A stretch of DNA of 36,677 nt from Verrucomicrobiota bacterium. Its GTDB lineage: Bacteria > Verrucomicrobiota > Verrucomicrobiia > Limisphaerales > JADLHS01. A program made the position numbers and the translations under genes. Each line of letters starts with the position of its first letter. The stretch's first letter is position 1. Below, in pieces: positions 30,147 to 36,677 of the stretch. Below the pieces are notes generated by a model. The model did no database searches. It was not told the origin of the DNA and saw only the letters and a list, made by a program, of their open reading frames with translations. Location of the stretch: positions 1 to 36,677 of the forward strand of contig WBXK01000006.1 of NCBI GenBank assembly GCA_008933055.1, written 5' to 3'.

Positions 30147-30278
30147 GTTTTTGTGCGTTCATACAAGATGCACGCGCCCTTGTCGCCATCGCAACCCCTC
30201 CGCTAATTGCATTTACTGATGCCATGTCATGTATATGCGTGTCAGACAAAGCAAGCCATGGTGGCCGATAACCAACTG

Positions 30279-30578
30279 TTAGGCGATAAGGTCGCCCTTT
30301 TCCTCTGATGGCGGCCAGAGGGTTTTGGGTGGTTCAGACGCTTTTTCCACTAATTGCACAACGGGCTCGGGGGGGGCGATTAGGTCACTCTTCTGCAGAT
30401 ACGCGCGTTGGATGTCTGCGTAGGCCCTCGTCTCGTCATAATTGAGCCGCGGCGGGAGCAGTTTTGTTGAATCCAACCCACAAACCAGCCTGCCAAAGTC
30501 TGTGCCGATCCCGAGCAGTCGAGACATCTGACTCAAACTCGGTATGCCGTGAGGATGACGCTGATGATAATTATCCAC
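30279..30578 (-). CDS. Hypothetical 99-aa protein
   Basis: GTG-start ORF MDNYHQRHPHGIPSLSQMSRLLGIGTDFGRLVCG...; no recognised domain. Confidence 0.4.
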   Translation of the reverse strand: MDNYHQRHPHGIPSLSQMSRLLGIGTDFGRLVCGLDSTKLLPPRLNYDETRAYADIQRAYLQKSDLIAPPEPVVQLVEKASEPPKTLWPPSEEKGDLIA

Positions 30579-30620
30579 ATTTTCGAGTCAGCCTCAGGAG
30601 GCATAAACATATCGAAAGAC

Positions 30621-30797
30621 TCACTTCCTCGACTGCAAGAACTCTGACAACTTCGTGCCATCGGCAACCTGCGTCTCAATCTTCAGGAGGTTCGTCATGA
30701 AATACACGACGCCAATCGGGATCGTGATCACCAAGAATCCCAGTAGGGTCAGGATGAGCCAACTCCCATGCCATTCATATTGTGTAACTTTATCCAT
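30621..30797 (-). CDS. 58-aa single-pass membrane protein MDKVTQYEWHGSWLILTLLGFLVITIPIGVVYFMTNLLKIETQVADGTKLSEFLQSRK
   Basis: Complete ATG-TGA ORF missed by the length cutoff; one clear hydrophobic helix. Confidence 0.65.
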   Translation of the reverse strand: MDKVTQYEWHGSWLILTLLGFLVITIPIGVVYFMTNLLKIETQVADGTKLSEFLQSRK

Positions 30798-31025
30798 CGG
30801 TCTTCCTTTGTTTTAGTGGGTGATTTGCTCTGCCGCCTTGCATTGAGACTGAGCAACTGGTTTGGCGTCAAACACAGTCATAGGTTGCCTAGCGAGTCTG
30901 CGCTTTTGGTTTTGGTCTTCAAGTGTTTTTATTTTTTGGAAAGCCGTGTGCGCGGTGGAAGCAGTGGAAGACAACGGTTCTGGATCGTGAGCTGATGTTG
31001 TTTGAGGGGAGGGTGTTGGTCGAGT

Positions 31026-31069
31026 AAATCGCTACGCCCCGTTTTACGGGGCTTCGCTTCACGCGATTT
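31026..31069. repeat. Double-stem palindrome immediately upstream of the GIY-YIG gene
   Basis: AAATCGC tac GCCCCG tttta CGGGGC ttcgcttcac GCGATTT. Confidence 0.7.
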
Positions 31070-31078
31070 TGAAAAGTG

Positions 31079-31435
31079 ATGAATATTTCCTACGTTTATG
31101 TTTTGCAGTGGGAATCTGATGACGGGCTATACATCGGTTTCTCGACGGATTTGCGGCGGCGGCTCAAAGAGTACCAGGCGGAGAAGTCGTTTGCAACGTC
31201 GTATCGAGGGCCGTGGAGGTTGATTTATTACAAAGCTTATTTGGAAAAGGCCGATGCGCTCGGCCGGGAGAAGTTTTTGAAGAGTGGCTGTGGGCGTCGT
31301 TTTTTGAAGGCTCAATTGAGACATCATTTGTTAAACTACCCGGTGCGGCCCGCCGCCAAGCGGTTTTACGCGGCAGGATTTACTCGGTCATGCAGATTTG
31401 GCCGCTACTCAAATTTACACGCATGTGATGAATAA
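31079..31435 (+). CDS. GIY-YIG nuclease domain protein
   Basis: ISYVYVLQWESDDGLYIGFSTDLRRRLKEYQAEKSFATSYRGPWRLIYYKAYLEKADALGREKFLKSGCGRRFLKAQLRHHLL; family-like region ends about 31336, tail atypical. Confidence 0.85.
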   Translation: MNISYVYVLQWESDDGLYIGFSTDLRRRLKEYQAEKSFATSYRGPWRLIYYKAYLEKADALGREKFLKSGCGRRFLKAQLRHHLLNYPVRPAAKRFYAAGFTRSCRFGRYSNLHACDE

Positions 31436-31480
31436 GCCACGGATCGCGGCGGCGGAGTCCGCTGGAGGGGTGGCCGGCAT
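31374..31480 (+). pseudogene. C-terminal remnant of a tyrosine recombinase (integron-integrase-like)
   Basis: Frame 3 reads QDLLGHADLAATQIYTHVMNKPRIAAAES, matching the LLGH..(S/A)TTxIYTHV tail; no N-terminal portion. Confidence 0.7.
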
Positions 31481-31518
31481 TGGCGCGGATGGATTTAGGT
31501 TTTATATCTGCACAAATC

Positions 31519-31547
31519 AAAAGCCGCCCGAAATGGGCGGCTTTTTT
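31519..31547. terminator. Terminator hairpin, near copy of the one at 30119
   Basis: AAAAGCCGCCCgaaatGGGCGGCTTTTTT. Confidence 0.85.
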
Positions 31548-31598
31548 GCTGGGATGAACGGAGACGCTCCCCGGCCATCTGATGGCGAGACAGTGGGG

Positions 31599-32009
31599 TC
31601 AGTTGGAGCGGATGTAATCGTCTGCTTCTATGACACTGCTGTCATCAAATCTGCGGTTTGGTCCGGCGGAGCGGATGAGGATGTTGGCCTCGGAGAAGTA
31701 AATTTTGAGCGGCGTGCCCCACGGATCCACGTATTCGCTCTTTTCGTTCAACTCATTCTTGCGACCGACGAGGATAATGACGTTTTTTCCATTTTCGCCT
31801 GACAATGCTTTTGCGATGTTCGCATTGCCGCCTGTTGGGTAACTGCCTACGCGCTCTTTGTATTTTTGAAGGCCCACGAAGAGGTTATCCACATCCTCGT
31901 TGTATCTTGTGGTTCGGGCATTGGCGCGGAGTGTGGACCATGCTCTTGAAGCCCAAAGTGCGCAGAGGACCACGGTAATCAAGCCGATGCCGACGAGTAT
32001 TTTTCTCAT
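31599..32009 (-). CDS. GspG-like (type II secretion pseudopilin-like) protein
   Basis: N-terminal TM segment, DVDNLFVGLQKYKERVGSYPTGG...EYVDPWGTPLKIYF...IRSAGPNRRFDD. Confidence 0.8.
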   Translation of the reverse strand: MRKILVGIGLITVVLCALWASRAWSTLRANARTTRYNEDVDNLFVGLQKYKERVGSYPTGGNANIAKALSGENGKNVIILVGRKNELNEKSEYVDPWGTPLKIYFSEANILIRSAGPNRRFDDSSVIEADDYIRSN

Positions 32010-32201
32010 GCAGGATCAATTTAGCAGGGGGAATACCAACAAGGGGAAGCATTCTGACTGCTGGAGGGCGTTATGGATGTCGCAGACCCATCGCTGCCCG
32101 GTATCGGGACTGTTCAAGTCATGTGGTCGCGGTCTTCCCAAGCCTGTTTCAACTCCGAAATCAATACTTGGAACTGAGCGCGACGGACTTTAGTTTAAGG
32201 C

Positions 32202-32963
32202 GTGTTTCGTCCCTGCATTGATCTTCGAGACGGCAAGGTTGTTCAGATAGTCGGTGGCACGCTGAGTGACAACCCGGCGGATGTGCGTACTAACTACGTC
32301 TCCGAACGCCCTGCGTCATGGTTCGCTGACCTTTATAAACGCGACCATCTCACCGGCGGCCACATCATTCTATTGGGTGCTGGCAATGAAACGTCTGCGC
32401 GTGAAGCTTTGGCGGCGTATCCGGGCGGAATGCAGATTGGCGGCGGGGTGAATGCGTCCAATGCCCGCAGCTGGCTGGAAGCTGGGGCGTCCCACGTCAT
32501 CGTCACGAGCTGGGTATTTCGTGAGGGGCGCGTGGATGAGCCACGGCTGGCAGAATTGGTCAAGCTGGTCGGCCGCGAGCGGCTTGTGCTGGACTTGAGC
32601 TGCCGGAAGCGCGATGGAAATTATTACGTGGTCACAGATCGTTGGCAGAAGTTCACCGATGTGACGCTGTCTGCGGCGACGTTTAAAAAGTTTTCAAACT
32701 TGTGCGCGGAGTTTTTGATCCATGCAGTGGATGTCGAAGGGCTGTGTCGCGGCATTGATGGCGAGCTTGTGGAGAAACTGGCCGCTTGGTCTTCCATTCC
32801 CGCGACCTATGCTGGGGGCGCGAATTCTCTCACCGATCTTGAAACGGTTCGGCGATTGAGTCAGGGCAGGGTAGGGCTGACGATCGGCTCCGCGCTGGAC
32901 ATCTTCGGCGGCGAAGGCGTGCGCTACGAGGACGCGGTCAATTTCAATCGTAGCCACTGTTGA
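32202..32963 (+). CDS. hisA: Phosphoribosylformimino-AICAR isomerase, eukaryotic HIS6-like type
   Basis: FRPCIDLRDGKVVQIVGGTL; HLTGGHIILLG; YPGGMQIGGGVNASNARSWLEAGASHVIVTSWVF; RLVLDLSCRKRDGNYYVVTDRWQKF. Confidence 0.9.
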   Translation: MFRPCIDLRDGKVVQIVGGTLSDNPADVRTNYVSERPASWFADLYKRDHLTGGHIILLGAGNETSAREALAAYPGGMQIGGGVNASNARSWLEAGASHVIVTSWVFREGRVDEPRLAELVKLVGRERLVLDLSCRKRDGNYYVVTDRWQKFTDVTLSAATFKKFSNLCAEFLIHAVDVEGLCRGIDGELVEKLAAWSSIPATYAGGANSLTDLETVRRLSQGRVGLTIGSALDIFGGEGVRYEDAVNFNRSHC

Positions 32964-33034
32964 GGCGCGGCAGACCTGGAAAATGGTTTTGACTTGGATG
33001 GCGAGTAGTCGTTAAGGTTTAATAGGTTTTGGTT

Positions 33035-33110
33035 GGGGTCGTAGCTCAGTTGGTAGAGCACCACAATGGCATTGTGGGGGTCATCGGTTCGAACCCGTTC
33101 GGCTCCACCA
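33035..33110 (+). tRNA. tRNA-Ala (anticodon GGC), 3' CCA encoded
   Basis: GGGGTCG acceptor pairs CGGCTCC; GCTC..GAGC D-arm; CCACA-ATGGCAT-TGTGG anticodon arm; GGTTCGAACC T-loop; ACCA end. Confidence 0.95.
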
Positions 33111-33121
33111 TCCAAAACAAG

Positions 33122-33152
33122 AAGCCTGCAACTCTGTTTGCAGGCTTTTTTT
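33122..33152 (+). terminator. Terminator downstream of tRNA-Ala
   Basis: AAGCCTGCAActctgtTTGCAGGCTTttttt. Confidence 0.85.
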
Positions 33153-33605
33153 ATTGGCTCAAGCCTCTCGTTTCCGGCCTGACGGGTTGGACGATTCCGC
33201 GATTTGAGGATGCACCTTGTTTTTACAAATTTTATGAATAGGAGAGGGATAAAGAGGATTCTCAACTCAACCCCGTTCTGAAAACGCAACTGGCCCGCCT
33301 GCTGGTTGTCTGGACGTGGTGATTGGCTATGACGACCGTGGCCCCGGTTGCGGTTACGCCGCACGTAGTTCAGAAAATATCCCAGTGCTGTGGCTGTGGT
33401 TAGCTAGCCAGAAATCCAAAATGCAATTCGGAATCCCTTGTCGGAAACGCGTTTGTTAAAACTCGGCGTGACTCTGGTTAACCGTAATAATACAGAATAC
33501 AGCCAGTGGCATTTCCTGATCAATACCGGGAAAAACTTCCACCAAATAACTTGCTTCATCTGCCAGTGACGGCATTTTGAGGTTCGTTTTACAGGCATTA
33601 AAAAC

Positions 33606-34490
33606 ATGAAGGGAATTATTCTAGCAGGCGGGGCCGGTTCTCGGCTTTATCCGTTGACACTTGTTGCGAGTAAGCAGCTCCAGCCGGTGTATGACAAACC
33701 GATGGTTTATTATCCGCTGACGACTTTGGTGGAGGGTGGCATCAAGGAGCTCTGCCTTATCTCCACGCCGCATGATTTGCCGCGCTTCAAGCAATTGCTT
33801 GGCGACGGATCGCGCTTTGGGCTGACGATTGATTATCGCGAGCAGGAAAAACCAGCGGGTATCGCGCAGGCGTTTCTGATCGCCGAATCATTCATCGGGA
33901 ATGACAACGTGACGTTGATCCTTGGCGACAACATTTTTTATGGCGGCGATGCTTTTGGCCGCGCGTTCTCGGAATTTAAAGGGGGCGCTACAATCTTTGG
34001 TTATCACGTCAATGATCCCGAACGTTACGGCGTGGTGGAATTTGATGCGAGCGGTCAGGCAATTTCGATCGAAGAAAAACCCAAGCACCCCAAGAGCAAT
34101 TATGCAGTGCCAGGGCTGTACATCTACGATAATGAGGTGCTGAATATCGTCAGAAATCAAAAGCCATCTGCGCGCGGTGAGCTTGAGATCACGGACGTGA
34201 ATGTGACGTATCTCAAACGCGGCAAGCTGCGCGTCTCGCGACTTCCACGAGGGTTTGCGTGGCTGGATGCGGGCACGAGCAGCAGCCTGCATGAAGCTAG
34301 CGCGTATGTTCAGACGATCGAGAAGCGAGCGGGCGTCAAGATTGGCTGCCCAGAGGAGGCGGCGTTTCGAGCTGGGACTCTTTCACTGCCTCAACTGAAT
34401 GAACTTACGGGCAAAATGCCCAACTGCGAATACCGGGACTATCTTGCGTCCGTGGTGGCTGAAGCAAACCGACTCAAAAACGAAAAATGA
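33606..34490 (+). CDS. rfbA: Glucose-1-phosphate thymidylyltransferase
   Basis: MKGIILAGGAGSRLYPLTLVASKQLQPVYDKPMVYYPL; ILGDNIFYG; VEFDASGQAISIEEKPKHPKSNYAVPGLYIYDN. Confidence 0.97.
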   Translation: MKGIILAGGAGSRLYPLTLVASKQLQPVYDKPMVYYPLTTLVEGGIKELCLISTPHDLPRFKQLLGDGSRFGLTIDYREQEKPAGIAQAFLIAESFIGNDNVTLILGDNIFYGGDAFGRAFSEFKGGATIFGYHVNDPERYGVVEFDASGQAISIEEKPKHPKSNYAVPGLYIYDNEVLNIVRNQKPSARGELEITDVNVTYLKRGKLRVSRLPRGFAWLDAGTSSSLHEASAYVQTIEKRAGVKIGCPEEAAFRAGTLSLPQLNELTGKMPNCEYRDYLASVVAEANRLKNEK

Positions 34491-35440
34491 TACTTCTTCT
34501 TGGCGGCACGGGTTACATCGGGCAGGCATTTGCGACGGAGCTTCAGCGGCGGAACAAGCCGTTCGTGACGCTCTCTAGGCGTGAATTGGATTACGCGCGC
34601 TTCGATCAGCTCTTGAGCTTTCTGAAATCGCGCAAGCCAGAGTTCGTCGTCAACGCAGCGGGCTACACCGGCAAACCAAACGTCGACGCGTGCGAAGTGG
34701 CAAAGGCTGACACTCTTGTTGGAAATGCTATGCTCCCGCAAACCATCGCGCACGCGTGTGCGGCGATGAATATCCCGTGGGGGCACGTTTCATCTGGCTG
34801 CATCTACTCTGGAGCAAAGGTGAAGATTGGCGGGGTGGTCCGCACCGAGAAAGACATGACGAGGCCCGAGATGCGGGAGTTAGTGGCGAAGTCGCCTGAG
34901 AATATTTTGGGTTTCACCGAGACGGATACACCGAATTTTTCATTCCGCGACCTGCCGTGCAGTTTTTATAGTGGCACCAAAGCGTTGGGTGAAGAGGTTC
35001 TAGCTGGCATTGGCCAGAGTTACATTTGGCGATTAAGAATCCCGTTCGATGAACAGGACAGCGCCCGAAACTATCTGAGCAAAGTGCAGCGTTATCAGAA
35101 GGCTTACGACAACATCAACTCGATTTCGCATCGCGGTGATTACGCTAAAGCGTGTCTGGATCTGTGGGAGAAGCGCGCTGCTTATGGTGCTTACAATGTG
35201 ACCAATCCTGATTTCATCTCCACGAGGGAAGTCGTTGGGATGATCGAGAAACTCTTGAAGCCCAATCGCAAGTTTGAGTTCTGGGAAAGTGACGAAGAAT
35301 TTTACAAAATTGCGGCCAAGACCCCTCGCTCAAATTGTGTGATGGATGTCACGAAGTTGCTCTCGGCCGGCGTGAAAATTCGTTCGGTCAGGGAAGCGGT
35401 GGAGACTTCGCTGAAAAACTGGAAACCGGAAAACATTTAA
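34487..35440 (+). CDS. SDR-family sugar-nucleotide reductase, NRS/ER-like (dTDP-4-keto-6-deoxyhexose epimerase/reductase candidate)
   Basis: [100 protein letters not shown] overlap with rfbA. Confidence 0.8.
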   Translation: MILLLGGTGYIGQAFATELQRRNKPFVTLSRRELDYARFDQLLSFLKSRKPEFVVNAAGYTGKPNVDACEVAKADTLVGNAMLPQTIAHACAAMNIPWGHVSSGCIYSGAKVKIGGVVRTEKDMTRPEMRELVAKSPENILGFTETDTPNFSFRDLPCSFYSGTKALGEEVLAGIGQSYIWRLRIPFDEQDSARNYLSKVQRYQKAYDNINSISHRGDYAKACLDLWEKRAAYGAYNVTNPDFISTREVVGMIEKLLKPNRKFEFWESDEEFYKIAAKTPRSNCVMDVTKLLSAGVKIRSVREAVETSLKNWKPENI

Positions 35441-35453
35441 CTGGAAATCTACT

Positions 35454-36473
35454 GTGAACTTACTTGTCACTGGCGGCGCTGGATTCATCGGATCAAACCT
35501 GATCCAACACATCATCGAAAAACCTGAGATCAAGAAGCTCATCAATCTGGATTGCCTCACCTACGCTGGGCATCCAGCGAATCTTGAAACGGTCTCCAAG
35601 AATTCTAAATACGTTTTTGAGAAAGTGGATTTGCGGGACAAGGCGGCAGTCATCCGAGTTGTGGAGCAGCACGGCATCACGCATGTCATGCACCTAGCGG
35701 CGGAATCGCATGTGGATCGCTCGATCACAGGGCCTGGAGATTTCATCAGCACCAACATCGTGGGCACATTCAATCTGCTCGAAGCGTGTCGTGCGTTCTG
35801 GGTTGGCAAGTTTGATGACAAGCGCTTTCATCACGTCTCGACTGATGAGGTCTATGGCTCGCTCGGCGCGACGGGATATTTTACTGAAACAACTCCTTAC
35901 GCCCCCAACTCGCCTTACTCAGCCAGCAAAGCGTCCAGCGACATGATCGTCCGCGCGTATCATCACACTTACGGGCTGAACACGGTGATAACGAATTGCT
36001 CGAACAACTACGGGCCGTTTCAGTTTCCTGAGAAGTTGATCCCGGTGGTCATACAGAATTGTCTCTCGCGGAAAAACATTCCTGTTTACGGAGATGGCAT
36101 GAATGTGCGCGATTGGCTTTATGTGCGCGATCATGCGGAAGCGCTATGGCAGGTCTTGAATCGCGGCAAGACAGCGGAGACCTACAACATCGGTGGTCAC
36201 AATGAGTGGGCGAACATCAATATTGTGAAACTCATCTGCGATCTAATCGACGAGATGTCTCCGGAATCCGGGGGCAAAACGCAAACGCTGATCACCTATG
36301 TGAAAGATCGTCCGGGGCACGACCGGCGATACGCTATCGATGCGAGCAAACTTCAAAATGAGTTGGGTTGGGTACCTGCCTACACGTTTGAGAAAGGCAT
36401 TCGGGAGACGGTGCGTTGGTATCTCGACAACCAGGCATGGGTCAAAACGGTTTTGGCAAAGCCAGCTCACTGA
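35454..36473 (+). CDS. rfbB: dTDP-glucose 4,6-dehydratase
   Basis: [92 protein letters not shown]. Confidence 0.97.
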   Translation: MNLLVTGGAGFIGSNLIQHIIEKPEIKKLINLDCLTYAGHPANLETVSKNSKYVFEKVDLRDKAAVIRVVEQHGITHVMHLAAESHVDRSITGPGDFISTNIVGTFNLLEACRAFWVGKFDDKRFHHVSTDEVYGSLGATGYFTETTPYAPNSPYSASKASSDMIVRAYHHTYGLNTVITNCSNNYGPFQFPEKLIPVVIQNCLSRKNIPVYGDGMNVRDWLYVRDHAEALWQVLNRGKTAETYNIGGHNEWANINIVKLICDLIDEMSPESGGKTQTLITYVKDRPGHDRRYAIDASKLQNELGWVPAYTFEKGIRETVRWYLDNQAWVKTVLAKPAH

Positions 36474-36494
36474 GAGTGTTTGCAGGGGTTTTGG

Positions 36495-36526
36495 AAAACG
36501 GGCGCATCCCTGATGCGCCCGTTTTT
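36495..36526 (+). terminator. Terminator downstream of rfbB
   Basis: aaaaCGGGCGCATccctgATGCGCCCGtttttt. Confidence 0.9.
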
Positions 36527-36677
36527 TGGATTGAGTCACGCCCTGTCGTTGGTCGTGTCACTCTGTCGGATTTTAAGAGATTAGTGCGCGGCTTACATCT
36601 TTCACTCTGACTTCCTTCTCCGTTTCAATCCGCCGTTAAATATTTCAGGATGAGTAAACCGTAAAAATTACAGGCAA

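Noticed and set aside
30768-30995. 75-aa plus-strand ORF
   Set aside because: Overlaps the start of the better-supported 58-aa membrane ORF and has no motif
33029-33241. 70-aa plus-strand ORF containing 'VVAQLVEHHNGIVGVIGSNPFGSTI'
   Set aside because: A translation of the tRNA gene itself, a common false-positive ORF
32924-33364. 146-aa minus-strand ORF starting MRRNRNRGHGRH
   Set aside because: Runs through the tRNA-Ala gene and terminator; not credible as coding
1-36677. CRISPR array or tandem-repeat array
   Set aside because: No regularly spaced direct repeats seen by eye; only the delta-60 protein repeats and isolated hairpins

Overview
The window looks like a chromosomal segment of a Verrucomicrobiota-type bacterium. 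That placement is an inference from protein style, for example the C-terminal 'LQWSTNLVDWE...FFRVKQEY' domain; no phylogeny was run. Most of the window is housekeeping: Hsp20, two SAM methyltransferases, tsf/rpsB, thymidine phosphorylase, fabF/acpP, a Nudix hydrolase, ppdK, trpA, manC-type guanylyltransferase, pheT, a three-gene RND efflux operon, a YkgJ-like Cys-cluster protein, engB/ysxC, a DUF4337-like protein, gluQ, an M23 peptidase, hisA, tRNA-Ala(GGC), and rfbA / reductase / rfbB. The most accessory-like stretch is about 29.9-32.0 kb. It holds an unannotated 36-aa highly basic ORF with its own terminator, a 58-aa membrane ORF, a GIY-YIG gene behind a strong palindrome, a 5'-truncated integron-integrase-like fragment, and a near-identical repeated terminator. 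Two biosynthetic enzymes look eukaryote/plant-like: a HIS6-type HisA, and an NRS/ER-like epimerase/reductase in an rfb cluster with no visible rfbC. Three genes appear broken by single events: an in-frame TAG in a PD-(D/E)XK-like ORF, a frameshift in a zf-TFIIB-like gene, and a 1-nt frameshift in a delta-60 repeat protein. I found no CRISPR array, rRNA, complete IS element or obvious complete defence system.
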